Positions 1 through 7,923 of a DNA stretch of 64,000 bases are shown here, piece by piece. The position numbers and the translations under genes are program-made. The stretch is from Thiothrix sp. (GTDB taxonomy: Bacteria; Pseudomonadota; Gammaproteobacteria; Thiotrichales; Thiotrichaceae). Under the pieces are notes generated by a model. The model did not search any database, had not been told where the DNA came from, and saw only the letters and a program-made list of their open reading frames with translations. The stretch lies in assembly GCA_008015155.1 (NCBI GenBank), contig SSFA01000008.1, positions 186,001 through 250,000 on the forward strand, read 5' to 3'. Numbering within the stretch: the first letter of the stretch is position 1; each line of letters starts with the position of its first letter.

Positions 1-310
1 GCTTCAATTCTTGCTCAAGATGATCAGCGTACAGCTGTTGACCATTAAATAATTCTAAAGGTCGCGCAAATACCCGGGCAGGTAAAGCCCAGCGCCGACC
101 TTCAAACTGCTTACGTACAATTTCGTCTAATTGCATGGAGTAGACGACGAGAGCGAGTACGCCTAACACCAAACCGACAATAAGAACAATGCGGAAAACC
201 CGCCCGAAGAGAGCCATAAAAAATCCGATTCCTTTTACGGGGAAAAGCCACCAAGCAGTCCGTGATTTTTTTATCACTGCGGGCGGATTCTGATTGGATT
301 CCTGAGTCAA
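1..310 (-). CDS. mrcB: Penicillin-binding protein 1B-type bifunctional transglycosylase/transpeptidase, N-terminal part (cut by window start)
   Basis: The reading frame runs off the left edge, so only the N-terminus is present. It has a short basic cytoplasmic tail (KKSRTAWW), one membrane anchor (IVLIVGLVLGVLALVVY) and then the stretch ALPARVFARPLELF, which is typical of the region just after the anchor in class A PBP1B. PBP1B polymerises and cross-links peptidoglycan in the periplasm. Two starts are possible. ATG at 217 would remove the basic tail. TTG at 310, with CAGGA about 7 nt upstream, keeps it and follows closely after an in-frame TAG; I prefer TTG because PBP1B normally carries a cytoplasmic tail. 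The catalytic domains lie outside the window, so the name rests on the N-terminal signature only. Confidence 0.7.
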   Translation of the reverse strand, partial: MTQESNQNPPAVIKKSRTAWWLFPVKGIGFFMALFGRVFRIVLIVGLVLGVLALVVYSMQLDEIVRKQFEGRRWALPARVFARPLELFNGQQLYADHLEQELK

Positions 311-419
311 GGTGCTATCCTGCTTAATGTGCAACTATGCCAAATTTGACCCGCTTCATGCGAGCCTAGTTCACCCAGCCTAAGTCAGGCGGAAACAACG
401 GGGCATTTTACACAATAAG

Positions 420-449
420 CTTGCAGGAAACATTAACCTCCTGTGCAAG
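420..449. promoter_or_regulatory. Imperfect hairpin in the divergent PBP1B/dedA intergenic region
   Basis: CTTGCAGGA at 420-428 can pair with TCCTGTGCAAG at 439-449, with a two-base bulge and a 10-base loop. It lies between the divergent genes and is not followed by a T-run, so an operator or 5'-UTR structure is more likely than a terminator. The function is unknown. Confidence 0.3.
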
Positions 450-580
450 TTTAATGGATAAACGCTGAAATACTGCTGCTTTGCAACAAAATTTAGTCAT
501 TGTATTGATCAAAGTTTCTAGACATTTGGGAGCTGATAGTTTCTAGTAAGCGCCATTTTTTAACAAAATGAGTGCTTGGT

Positions 581-1183
581 ATGCTGCACGACTCAGTCAA
601 TTGGTTACTTAATACAGTAGGAGCTTGGGGTTATCCGGGAATTTTTATTTTAATGGCGATGGAATCAACCGTCTTACCCGTACCTAGCGAACTAGTGCTG
701 ATTCCTGCTGGTTATTTAGCCCACAAAGGGGAAATGAGCTTTGGCTTAATCCTGCTCTTCTCTACTTTAGGCAGTCTCGCGGGTGCTTCTTTAAATTATA
801 TAGTCGCCTTGTGGCTAGGTAGGCCTTTCTTAGAAAAGTATGGCAAATATTTTTTTGTGCGTCCTGAACTCTTGCGTAAAACTGATGAATTCTTCCTCAA
901 GCACGGTGCCATTTCCACTTTCACGGGGCGTTTAGTTTTAGGTATTCGCCATCTGATCTCGATTCCAGCAGGCTTAACCCGCATGAATTTTGGCAAATTC
1001 AGCTTCTACACTTGCTTAGGCGCTGCGCTTTGGTCGCTCGTATTAATTTTGATGGGTTATTTCATTGGCGGTAATGAGCAACTGATTAAAGATAATTTAC
1101 CGATCATGACTGCAGCTATTTTAGGCTCTGTGGCTGCTATCTTGGTTATTTATTATTTCTGGCAAAAGCGGCAAAAAGCCTGA
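581..1183 (+). CDS. DedA family integral membrane protein
   Basis: About 200 residues with the DedA/SNARE-associated signature: an N-terminal hydrophobic re-entrant segment (GYPGIFILMAMESTVLPVPSE), a central region rich in Gly/Ala (GSLAGASLNYIVALWLGR), and FTGRLVLGIRHLISIPAGL, which carries the conserved arginines of the family. Two C-terminal membrane helices follow. DedA proteins belong to the VTT/TMEM41-related membrane proteins and are linked to undecaprenyl-phosphate or phospholipid recycling and envelope integrity; the substrate here cannot be told. A GTG at 572 would add three residues, but ATG at 581 begins the usual N-terminus. Neither start has a strong ribosome binding site. A strong hairpin follows the stop. 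Confidence 0.88.
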   Translation: MLHDSVNWLLNTVGAWGYPGIFILMAMESTVLPVPSELVLIPAGYLAHKGEMSFGLILLFSTLGSLAGASLNYIVALWLGRPFLEKYGKYFFVRPELLRKTDEFFLKHGAISTFTGRLVLGIRHLISIPAGLTRMNFGKFSFYTCLGAALWSLVLILMGYFIGGNEQLIKDNLPIMTAAILGSVAAILVIYYFWQKRQKA

Positions 1184-1192
1184 ACCTTTCAC

Positions 1193-1230
1193 ACTGGCAA
1201 ACAAGCTCTAGACTTGTTTGCCAGTATTTT
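1193..1230. terminator. Bidirectional Rho-independent terminator between dedA and acr3
   Basis: A perfect 13-bp stem, ACTGGCAAACAAG (1193-1205) with CTTGTTTGCCAGT (1213-1225), has a 7-nt loop and is followed by ATTTT. The two flanking genes converge, so the hairpin can end transcription from both sides. Confidence 0.85.
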
Positions 1231-1236
1231 AAGATT

Positions 1237-2304
1237 TTAAACTTTTAAACCTTGCTCATACCAGGCTTTACTGCGATTTACAATGGCTACCACAGAGAGC
1301 ATCACAGGTACTTCTACCAACACTCCAACGACTGTCGCTAGTGCTGCACCTGAATTCAAGCCAAACAAAGCGATGGCCGTCGCTACAGCTAGCTCAAAAA
1401 AATTACTCGCACCTATCAAAGCTGAAGGTGCAGCTACACAATGCTCCACTCTAAACCAGCGGTTCAAGACATAGGCTAGGAAGGAATTGAAATAAACTTG
1501 GATTAAAATCGGAATCGCCAGCAGCAAGATAATCAAGGGCTGAGTTAGGACTTGTTGCCCCTGAAAACCAAATAATAAAATCAAAGTAGCCAGCAAAGCG
1601 CCTAAAGACCAAGGCTGTAGTTTAATTAAGGTAGCCGCTAAATGCTCAGTTTTTAGCAAGTATTGCCGCAAAATTTGGCTAATTACCACTGGCAAAACGA
1701 TATAAATCACGACAGATAATAACAATGTGTCCCAAGGCACAATAATAGCGGATAGCCCTAGCAATAAAGCCACTAAAGGAGCAAAAGCAAACAGCATGAT
1801 AGTGTCGTTCAAAGCCACTTGCGATAAGGTAAAATGCGGTTCACCTTCAGCTAAATTACTCCAGACAAACACCATGGCGGTACAGGGCGCTGCTGCTAGC
1901 AGGATTAAACCTGCGATATAGCTATCTAATTGCTCAGAGGGCAACCAATCCGCAAAGAGGACTCGAATAAATAGCCAAGCCAGTAGAGCCATGGAGAACG
2001 GTTTCACCAACCAGTTAATGAATAGAGTAACGCCAATACCTTTCCAGTGCTGGCCTACTTGCTTTAAAGCATAAAAATCAATCTTCAGCAGCATAGGGAT
2101 AATCATCAGCCAAATCAAAATGGCTACTGGCAGATTGACTTGAGCAAGCTCCAGCTTAGCTATCGTTTGAAATAGCTTAGGAAACAAAGCACCTAAACCA
2201 ATTCCAACTACAATACACAGAACTACCCATACACTTAAATAGCGCTCGAAAAACCCCATCGCTTGCTTAGTTGATTGCTTAGCCACTGCATAGGAAGTTG
2301 ACAT
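1237..2304 (-). CDS. arsB: Arsenite efflux transporter, Acr3 family
   Basis: A 355-residue protein with about ten hydrophobic segments. It resembles Acr3 (BART superfamily) rather than the classical ArsB permease, with LAAAPCTAMVFVWSNLAEG carrying the conserved membrane cysteine needed for As(III) transport and ALNDTIMLFAFAPLVALLL after it. Acr3 exports arsenite through the inner membrane using the proton motive force. The ATG lies directly against the arsC stop codon, so the two are translationally close within the minus-strand order GPx-arsR-arsC-acr3. ArsC reduces arsenate to arsenite and Acr3 exports it, giving a complete As(V) resistance path. Confidence 0.93.
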   Translation of the reverse strand: MSTSYAVAKQSTKQAMGFFERYLSVWVVLCIVVGIGLGALFPKLFQTIAKLELAQVNLPVAILIWLMIIPMLLKIDFYALKQVGQHWKGIGVTLFINWLVKPFSMALLAWLFIRVLFADWLPSEQLDSYIAGLILLAAAPCTAMVFVWSNLAEGEPHFTLSQVALNDTIMLFAFAPLVALLLGLSAIIVPWDTLLLSVVIYIVLPVVISQILRQYLLKTEHLAATLIKLQPWSLGALLATLILLFGFQGQQVLTQPLIILLLAIPILIQVYFNSFLAYVLNRWFRVEHCVAAPSALIGASNFFELAVATAIALFGLNSGAALATVVGVLVEVPVMLSVVAIVNRSKAWYEQGLKV

Positions 2305-2715
2305 TTAAACCTCCTGTTGCAAAGCAGCGCGCACCACAGGAATTAAGCGTGCACGAATTTCATCACATACTTGGATAAAGCTGGCCAAAGGCTCGCCGTG
2401 AGGATCATGAAAGGGTAAATGCACTTGAGGCACAGGTCGCGGAAAGATGGGACAAGCTTCTTGCGCGTTATCGCATACGGTGATGACTAGATCGATAGGT
2501 GTATCGAGGAAAACGCTGACATCTTTTGGGTACAAGCCAGTGGTTTCTAGACCCGCTAAGTGTAGAGCCTCGATAGCCCCTTTAGCTACTTGAGGTTGGG
2601 GTTGCGTACCTGCGGAGAGGGCTTTAACTTGCCCTCTAAACTCGTGATTCACTATAGCCTCAGCCATTTGTGATCGACAAGAATTGCCTGTACATAAAAT
2701 TAATACTGTAAACAT
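2305..2715 (-). CDS. arsC: Arsenate reductase, low-molecular-weight phosphatase type (ArsC)
   Basis: 136 residues beginning with FTVLILCTGNSCRSQMAEA, which contains the P-loop CX5R of low-molecular-weight tyrosine phosphatase-like arsenate reductases. The residues DLVITVCDNAQEACP carry the second conserved cysteine region, and LPFHDP matches the family's substrate-loop HxDPh pattern. This class reduces arsenate to arsenite and is usually recycled by thioredoxin, unlike the glutaredoxin-dependent E. coli R773 type. GGGAG precedes the ATG by about 8 nt. It lies directly upstream of acr3 and downstream of arsR on the same strand. Confidence 0.92.
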   Translation of the reverse strand: MFTVLILCTGNSCRSQMAEAIVNHEFRGQVKALSAGTQPQPQVAKGAIEALHLAGLETTGLYPKDVSVFLDTPIDLVITVCDNAQEACPIFPRPVPQVHLPFHDPHGEPLASFIQVCDEIRARLIPVVRAALQQEV

Positions 2716-2734
2716 TCGCTAGCTCCCAAAAAAT

Positions 2735-2800
2735 TTAGATGGCTAGCAGTATATTCGATTTAATATATATATGAAATTTCAGATATTGTAAGTCATAAAA
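2735..2800 (-). promoter_or_regulatory. AT-rich spacer between arsR and arsC, possible ArsR operator/promoter
   Basis: The 98-nt gap between arsR and arsC is very AT-rich and contains ATATTCG...ATATATAT...CAGATAT, with ATAT half-site-like repeats. ArsR-family repressors bind such imperfect AT-rich dyads, so an internal promoter for arsC-acr3 is plausible. This is inferred from composition and position only. Confidence 0.25.
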
Positions 2801-2813
2801 AATTCATTTGCTC

Positions 2814-3170
2814 TCAAACCTCACCACAAGTTGAATCAGCCAAAGCCAGTTGATGTAAGCGCTGGCTGTCTTCCTGATAAATCGCTTCCTGCTGGCTGGC
2901 AACTTGCATTTGATTAAGAATGGCCTTTGCCCAAACTTGCAAATCATCATGCAGACGATAATGTACCCACAATCCAAGTTTTCGATCTTGTAGCAAACCT
3001 GCTTCCCGCAAAATAGCCAAATGCCTTGAAATTTTGGGTTGCGCTAAACCGAGCGCATCTGTTAACTCACATACACAGAGTTGCGAATTTTGTACCAAGA
3101 GATTCAAAATTCGCAAACGAGTTTGATCGGCTAAAGCTTTAGCAAAGACTTCTAGGGTTAAATGACTCAT
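2814..3170 (-). CDS. arsR: ArsR/SmtB family metalloregulatory repressor
   Basis: 118 residues forming one winged-helix domain. The start LTLEVFAKALADQTRLRILNLL is typical of ArsR. The segment SQLCVCELTDALGLAQPKISRHLAIL contains the ELCVCEL-type cysteine pair (Cys-x-Cys at the start of the recognition helix region) that senses As(III) or Sb(III) in ArsR proteins, followed by the DNA-reading helix. A further Cys lies in the C-terminal tail (STCGEV) and could be the third ligand. AGGAG precedes the ATG. The gene begins 19 nt after the glutathione peroxidase-like gene, so the two probably share a transcript with arsC-acr3. Confidence 0.92.
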   Translation of the reverse strand: MSHLTLEVFAKALADQTRLRILNLLVQNSQLCVCELTDALGLAQPKISRHLAILREAGLLQDRKLGLWVHYRLHDDLQVWAKAILNQMQVASQQEAIYQEDSQRLHQLALADSTCGEV

Positions 3171-3189
3171 GCTTCTCCTAAGAGCTGCT

Positions 3190-3774
3190 TCAACTCGGAT
3201 TGGGCAAATTGGCTTCGATGAGCTTAATTAGCTCAGCATCTTGGGGCTTCACAAAGCTTGAGAAACTACCAATCAGTTCCCCCTTAGGATTGAGCAGATA
3301 TTTGTGGAAATTCCATTTTGGATATTCGCCAGCCATTTCACCGAGCATTTGATAAATCGGGGACGCGGCCTCTTTAGCGGCATGCGTTTTTTCAAACATC
3401 GGGAATTGCACATCATAGGTGAGCTTGCAGAAGTCTTTTACCTCTTGCTCACTCCCCGGGTCTTGCCCACCAAAGTCATTGGAAGGAAAACCCAAAACGA
3501 CTAAACCCTTATCTTTGTAATCTTTGTAGAGTTTTTCCAAGCCTTCAAATTGTGGGGTAAATCCACATTTACTGGCCGTATTCACAATCAACACCACTTT
3601 ATTTTTGTAAGTCTCACACAAATTAATCTGTTCTTGGCTATTGAGCGCACGCAAGGTGAAGTTTAAAGGCGCAGGACAACCATTGTCCGTTACAGGGCCT
3701 TTGATCGGTTCAGCCATGGCTTGAGTCGAGGCTAAAAAACTCAAAGCTAAACCAAACAGCTGTTTTAACATCAT
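3190..3774 (-). CDS. Exported glutathione peroxidase-family protein
   Basis: From the preferred ATG at 3774 the protein has 194 residues. It opens with a signal peptide (MMLKQLFGLALSFLASTQAMA) and continues as a thioredoxin-fold glutathione peroxidase: VVLIVNTASKCGFTPQ holds the peroxidatic Cys, GFPSNDFGGQDPGS the conserved Gln, and PKWNFHKYLL the Trp-Asn. It uses cysteine, not selenocysteine. Such enzymes reduce hydroperoxides with thioredoxin- or glutathione-type donors, here probably in the periplasm. A longer frame reaches back to 3804, but GGAG sits 7 nt before 3774, which decides the start. It is first in line before arsR-arsC-acr3; arsenic causes oxidative stress, so co-expression is reasonable but unproven. 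Confidence 0.88.
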   Translation of the reverse strand: MMLKQLFGLALSFLASTQAMAEPIKGPVTDNGCPAPLNFTLRALNSQEQINLCETYKNKVVLIVNTASKCGFTPQFEGLEKLYKDYKDKGLVVLGFPSNDFGGQDPGSEQEVKDFCKLTYDVQFPMFEKTHAAKEAASPIYQMLGEMAGEYPKWNFHKYLLNPKGELIGSFSSFVKPQDAELIKLIEANLPNPS

Positions 3775-3846
3775 GCTGATTCTCCAAGTATTAGTATTAA
3801 TCAACGACAGTCCATAATTCTTCGCCCTCTTTGGCGCATATTTCTT

Positions 3847-3881
3847 TATACTCTTTCAACAAAACGATGACATGAGGAGTT
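3847..3881 (+). promoter_or_regulatory. Possible -10 element (TATACT) and Shine-Dalgarno for the fsa-type gene
   Basis: TATACT at 3847-3852 lies 34 nt before the ATG, and GAGGAG lies about 5 nt before it. No convincing -35 box is visible. The same short region must carry the divergent promoter of the GPx-ars unit. Confidence 0.35.
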
Positions 3882-3885
3882 AAGC

Positions 3886-4542
3886 ATGAAATTTTTTATT
3901 GATACCGGTGATATTAACGAAATTCGCGAACTTTGCACTACTGGCATGGTGGATGGCGTCACTACCAATCCATCTTTAGTTGCAAGTTCTGGCCGTGATT
4001 TTATTTCTTTAATTCGCGAAATTACCGAAATTACCCCAGGGCCTGTTAGTGCTGAGGTCTTAGCCACTGATACCGCGACTATGCTCAAAGAAGCTGAAGT
4101 CTTAAGTAAAATTGCCAATAATGTTTGCATTAAACTACCCCTAACCATGGATGGCTTACGGGCTTGTAAAGAGCTATCCAGCCAAGGCATTCAGACCAAT
4201 GTCACGCTTTGCTTTAGTCCTTTGCAAGCTTTATTAGCGGCTAAAGCAGGTGCGACTTATGTATCCCCTTTTGTAGGCCGCTTGGATGATATTGGCGAAA
4301 TGGGTTCAGACCTTATCCGCAATATTGTTATGTTGTATGACAACTATCCTGAACTCAACACTCAAGTCTTAGCTGCCTCGATTCGTGGCCCACAACATGT
4401 CTTAGAGGCCGCTTATGCTGGGGCGCACGTGGCTACCATTCCCCCTAAGATTCTCAAGCAAATGTACAACCACCCACTCACCGATAAGGGCTTAGCAGCC
4501 TTTATGGCAGATTGGGCTAAAACTGGGCAAAAACTACTGTAA
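3886..4542 (+). CDS. fsa: Transaldolase family protein, fructose-6-phosphate aldolase (TalC/FSA) type
   Basis: 218 residues, the length of the short single-domain transaldolases rather than the roughly 315-residue Tal[24 protein letters not shown], the Schiff-base lysine in [10 protein letters not shown] (about residue 86) and [11 protein letters not shown] are family signatures. The enzyme is a class I aldolase of the TIM-barrel fold. Family members act either as transaldolase in the pentose phosphate pathway or as fructose-6-phosphate aldolase, and the two cannot be separated from motifs alone. GAGGAG gives a strong ribosome binding site. It is divergent from the GPx-ars unit and convergent with the NYN gene. 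Confidence 0.9.
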   Translation: MKFFIDTGDINEIRELCTTGMVDGVTTNPSLVASSGRDFISLIREITEITPGPVSAEVLATDTATMLKEAEVLSKIANNVCIKLPLTMDGLRACKELSSQGIQTNVTLCFSPLQALLAAKAGATYVSPFVGRLDDIGEMGSDLIRNIVMLYDNYPELNTQVLAASIRGPQHVLEAAYAGAHVATIPPKILKQMYNHPLTDKGLAAFMADWAKTGQKLL

Positions 4543-4544
4543 GT

Positions 4545-5018
4545 TTATAAGAGTAGCTCTTCTTTAATCGGTATATAGCGCGTTGCACTGTTGATTAAAG
4601 CGTTAGAAGTCAAAACAGGTACTCCATAAACTTCAGTTTCCACTGGATAACGCTGCTGTACTCGTTGCAGCAGCAGATCGAAATCTCCATCACCAGAAGC
4701 CAATAAAATGACATCTGTATGGGCTGCCGCCTCCATTACATCTAAAGTAATGCCGACATCCCAATCGCCTTTAGATGAGCCATCCCGGCGTTGGATGTAG
4801 GGCTTAAGCTTCACCTGAAAACCGATGCCTCTAAGAATATTCTGAAACTGTTGCTGCTTTTGATCACCCCGGTCAATCGCATAGGCATAAGCACTCACAA
4901 CTATCCGATCCTGAGTAGCCTGTTGCCAAAACCGGTTATAATCAAAGTTCCGGTTATAGGCATGGCGAGTTGTGTAATAGATATTTTGTACATCTACGAA
5001 AAGACTAACTTTTTTCAT
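4545..5018 (-). CDS. NYN domain (LabA/DUF88-like) putative ribonuclease
   Basis: 157 residues forming one PIN-like NYN domain. The acidic metal-binding residues are visible in SLFVDVQNIYYT (first Asp), KGDWDVGITLDVM and ILLASGDGDFDLLLQRV. This pattern is typical of LabA-like proteins that are thought to cleave RNA, but substrates are unknown for most bacterial members. It converges on the transaldolase gene with only a 2-nt gap, so their 3' ends abut. The ribosome binding site is weak. Confidence 0.82.
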   Translation of the reverse strand: MKKVSLFVDVQNIYYTTRHAYNRNFDYNRFWQQATQDRIVVSAYAYAIDRGDQKQQQFQNILRGIGFQVKLKPYIQRRDGSSKGDWDVGITLDVMEAAAHTDVILLASGDGDFDLLLQRVQQRYPVETEVYGVPVLTSNALINSATRYIPIKEELLL

Positions 5019-5105
5019 GCAACTATCTTACAACCCAAGGATTAATTTTCATGCCTTGCATACTTCATTTACACCAACTTGATAAGTCATTCATCCCTCT
5101 CAAAT

Positions 5106-5486
5106 TTAGGGCGCAGGTTTGCAATAAGTCACTTGTGCATCAGGTAGATTTCTCAGCAGATCGAAGCCTTGGGATTGAGCTTTAACTAAACTCTGCCGTT
5201 GAATCGTAAAGATATTAATGTGTCCATCAGGTGCACCACAGACTGCAGGATAGATCAAACCATCAACGCCACACTGCCCTGCTAAGACCTTCACACCCCG
5301 TTTTATTAATTGTCGGCGCATCTTAGCCAAAGGTTCGCCCCCACCCTGACATTGCAAAGATCCTTGATATTTGTAGACTTTGATCAAATTTGCGGGTGCT
5401 GGTGCAGGTTTAGCTGCTAAGGAAACAGGCAGCATAGCTAGCCAACTTAGGCTCATCAACCAAGCTATAGTGCGTAATCTGAGCAT
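5106..5486 (-). CDS. Small secreted protein of unknown function, Cys-containing
   Basis: 126 residues with a signal peptide (LSWLAMLPVSLAAKPAPAPA) and a mature domain of about 100 residues. Four cysteines (SLQCQGG, AGQCGVDG, AVCGAPDG, VTYCKPAP) could form two disulfides in the periplasm. It may resemble small periplasmic proteins with a LQCQGGG...Y..CGAP pattern, but I do not recognise a named family. GGAGGAG precedes the ATG, so it is very likely translated. Confidence 0.7.
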   Translation of the reverse strand: MLRLRTIAWLMSLSWLAMLPVSLAAKPAPAPANLIKVYKYQGSLQCQGGGEPLAKMRRQLIKRGVKVLAGQCGVDGLIYPAVCGAPDGHINIFTIQRQSLVKAQSQGFDLLRNLPDAQVTYCKPAP

Positions 5487-5641
5487 GAATCTCTCCTCCC
5501 AATGACCTCAGTAGTGATCATTTCTAAGTCGTTAATCCTAGCCTGACCCATTGCCTAAGCTTCTCTAGCTTTAGGTTTGCTATACTCCCACTCACCTAAC
5601 CCCAGTAATAATGAATGGCGCTTGCAGAGACAGCTATCTTG

Positions 5642-6055
5642 ATGATTCTACTATCACCTGTTAAAAAACTGGACTATCTATCTCCTTTTACTAGCATAAA
5701 GCATACTCGGGCCTGCTGCTTAACTGATTTACAGGTTTTATTTGAGCAATTAAGTACTTATGTAGTTCCTCACTTAGCCAAGCCTAAACACCTGAATAAA
5801 GACTTAGTGCAACTTAAGTTCGAGCCTGATCACTGGCCGCTACCTAATAACTTAGACAACGCAAAACCAGCAATGTATGCAAAACTGAGTGAATTTTGCG
5901 CTAAAAAGGTCAATAGCCTTAGCTTAGGTTTTGCACGCCGACAAGACATTCATCGACTAGAACAAGTTTTAGCTTTCAGCGCGGATGCTTATGTTTATAA
6001 TCCGAGCTTGACTCAGCAAGCACATCAACCCGTATTGACACTTAAAACCTTTTAG
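5642..6055 (+). pseudogene. yaaA: Internally deleted YaaA (UPF0246, peroxide-stress protein) remnant
   Basis: The first 40 or so residues (MILLSPVKKLDYLSPFTS...) match the YaaA N-terminus, and the rest matches the YaaA C-terminus: AKPKHLNKDL corresponds to KPKKLNAEI, EFCAKKVNSLSLGFARR to SFYAKKARGLMSRF, and LAFSADAYVYN to LTGFNSEGYFF. About 110 central residues are missing, so the product is about 137 residues against about 258 for E. coli YaaA. The deletion is in frame: the ORF is open to its stop. YaaA lowers intracellular iron under peroxide stress and binds DNA. The lost middle contains much of the fold, so I call it a probable pseudogene. ATG at 5642 aligns with the family start; an in-frame ATG at 5615 is also present and neither has a good ribosome binding site. 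Confidence 0.7.
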
Positions 6056-6089
6056 ATCTTTTTTAACTTAGCTTCACAGGAGTTTGGCT

Positions 6090-6683
6090 ATGCCCTATCG
6101 ATATACAAAACTAGGATGGATGGTGGCTCTGTTTATCCTGCTACCTTCAGCTGCTTGGGCGCATACTGGCGCTGGTGCGATTGGTGGTTTCATGAGCGGT
6201 TTCACCCATCCTTTATATGGTTGGGATCATGTGGCAGCCATGGTAGCGGTGGGGATTTTAGGCGCATTTTTAGGGCGTCCAGCTATTTGGATCTTGCCGA
6301 TCGTGTTTCCAGTGGTAATGGCCTTTGGTGGTGTGCTGGGAATCTTAGGTCTTCCTCTACCTGGGATTGAACCGGGTATTGCTATTTCTTCTATTGTCTT
6401 GGGCAGCCTAATAGTGTTAGCAGTCCGCCCACCCTTATGGATCGCTGCAGTTTTAGTCGCTGGTTTTGCTATTTTTCATGGTTATGCGCATGGTGCTGAG
6501 CTGCCCAATGCTGCTAATCCCTTGGCTTACTCAGCTGGTTTTGTTATTTCTACTGGCTTATTACACTTATTCGGGATTGCCATCGGCGAATTGATTCGTT
6601 GGCCTTGGGGTAAAGCTGTGGCACGCACAGCTGGCGGTGTGATTGCTTTAACCGGTGTTGGTTTCCTCACAGGCGTATTGTGA
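6090..6683 (+). CDS. hupE: HupE/UreJ family membrane protein
   Basis: 197 residues with a cleavable-looking N-terminus (LLPSAAWAHTGAGA) and the hallmark metal-binding segment HPLYGWDHVAAM, where HxxxxDH (HPLYGWDH) is conserved in HupE/UreJ. Later histidines occur in IFHGYAHGAE and GLLHLFG. The family comprises six- to seven-helix inner-membrane permeases that bring Ni2+ or Co2+ into cells, often beside hydrogenase or urease genes; neither is in this window. AGGAG lies 7 nt before the ATG at 6090. It overlaps the next gene by 4 nt (GTGA), indicating an operon that likely runs to 8541. Confidence 0.88.
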   Translation: MPYRYTKLGWMVALFILLPSAAWAHTGAGAIGGFMSGFTHPLYGWDHVAAMVAVGILGAFLGRPAIWILPIVFPVVMAFGGVLGILGLPLPGIEPGIAISSIVLGSLIVLAVRPPLWIAAVLVAGFAIFHGYAHGAELPNAANPLAYSAGFVISTGLLHLFGIAIGELIRWPWGKAVARTAGGVIALTGVGFLTGVL

Positions 6684-7222
6684 GTGCTTTTTTCTGGCAA
6701 GGTTGCCTACACCCACTAATGATACCAGCGCACCTGATGGTGCTGCTGGCCTTGGGTTTACTGCTAGGACAACAAACCCCTAGCACCATACGTCCTAGTT
6801 TAGCTTTATATATCCTAAGCTTGGGCAGTGCTTTAGTGTTAACACGTTTTCTACCACGTTTTGTGCAAGGTGAGCTTAATTTATTAATTTTAGCTTTGAG
6901 CTTAGGCTTGCTAGTCATTTTAAAGCTCAGAATTAATCTCGCTTTAGCCCTAACCTTGAGCATCTGTGCAGGTGTGTTAATTGGTTTAGACTCTCGAGTA
7001 TCAGCACTGCCTGGCCTAGGCGCTAGCAAAATTTACCTGCAACTCGCTGGTACTGCAGTCAGTGCCTCATTGCTTTTAAGCTTACTAACCCTGTTCAGCT
7101 TTTATTTGAATAAACTCTTGAACGGCCTTGCGGTCAGAGTCTTAGGTGCTTGGATAACCGCTGGCTCCTTGATGGTTTTGGCCTTATTCATTCACAGTTT
7201 AATTAAAGCTAACCCTGCATAA
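6680..7222 (+). CDS. Small polytopic membrane protein linked to HupE
   Basis: 180 residues that are almost entirely hydrophobic, with about six membrane helices. The start GCLHPLMIPAHLMVLLALGLLLGQQ resembles the HPL...H pattern of HupE-type permeases, so it is probably a second, divergent HupE/UreJ-like subunit. It starts at GTG overlapping the hupE stop by 4 nt, which implies translational coupling. Compared with HupE it has only two histidines in the first helix and few others. A metal-uptake role is inferred from the neighbours only. Confidence 0.7.
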   Translation: MSAFFWQGCLHPLMIPAHLMVLLALGLLLGQQTPSTIRPSLALYILSLGSALVLTRFLPRFVQGELNLLILALSLGLLVILKLRINLALALTLSICAGVLIGLDSRVSALPGLGASKIYLQLAGTAVSASLLLSLLTLFSFYLNKLLNGLAVRVLGAWITAGSLMVLALFIHSLIKANPA

Positions 7223-7237
7223 CGAGGAAATTTCCCT

Positions 7238-7858
7238 GTGTTTCTAGCTTATAAACTTAGCCTCAGATCTTTGAAACTCACCCTAGCTAGTTTGCTATTG
7301 TTAAGTTTGAGTCAGCCTGGGCTAGCCGATGGTTATCACTACCAAATTAAAACTAGTGCAAATTTTCTAGCGAATGCCGCAGGGAAACTGACAGCATTGG
7401 AGTTGATGTGGACTTATGCTCCGAATGAAGGCCAACAGCTATTAGCTGGTAAAGATTTGTCAGCAGCCCACCAAGAGGCCAGTCTTAAAGCTTTAGGTAA
7501 GGCCATGTTGGATGATTTATTTGAATCGGGTTATTACACACAGCTGGCTATTGATGGCCAGCCTGTTTTATTGAACAAAGTGCAAACCTACACAGTCACT
7601 GCTGGGGCAGATCACAGTCTAAGCTTAGCATTCACGCTGCCCTTAAAAACAGCAACCACCCTTACGGCTAAGCAGCTAAGCTTAAAGCTAGTTGATCCCG
7701 ATGGGATTGCCACTCTAGTGTTTAATCAAGCTCCAGAGTTTAGTTTAAACTCAACCTTAGCCAAGATTTGTACTAAACCGAAGCTCAGCGAAGAAAACCT
7801 AAGCTTGCCAAATGGGCATGAACCACGCGTACCAACTATTCAATTCAATTGTAAATAA
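7238..7858 (+). CDS. DUF1007-like secreted protein (first of two)
   Basis: 206 residues with a signal peptide ending near LSQPGLADG. The mature part follows the DUF1007 plan: a strand pair around GKLTALELMWTYAP, an acidic middle with LAGKDLSAAH, then FTLPLKT and LVDPDGIATLVF. The canonical HPH at the mature N-terminus of DUF1007 is replaced by DGYHYQI, leaving one His. DUF1007 proteins often sit beside Ni/Co permeases and are thought to be periplasmic metal-handling proteins. Two cysteines near the C-terminus (KICTKP, FNCK) may form a disulfide. The start is GTG with GAGGA about 9 nt upstream, 15 nt after the preceding gene. Confidence 0.72.
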   Translation: MFLAYKLSLRSLKLTLASLLLLSLSQPGLADGYHYQIKTSANFLANAAGKLTALELMWTYAPNEGQQLLAGKDLSAAHQEASLKALGKAMLDDLFESGYYTQLAIDGQPVLLNKVQTYTVTAGADHSLSLAFTLPLKTATTLTAKQLSLKLVDPDGIATLVFNQAPEFSLNSTLAKICTKPKLSEENLSLPNGHEPRVPTIQFNCK

Positions 7859-7923
7859 GTTAATACCTGTAGCTCAGTGCTCTGCTCGCTGCTGCTTTTC
7901 AGTTGATATAAGGAATTTCTAAC

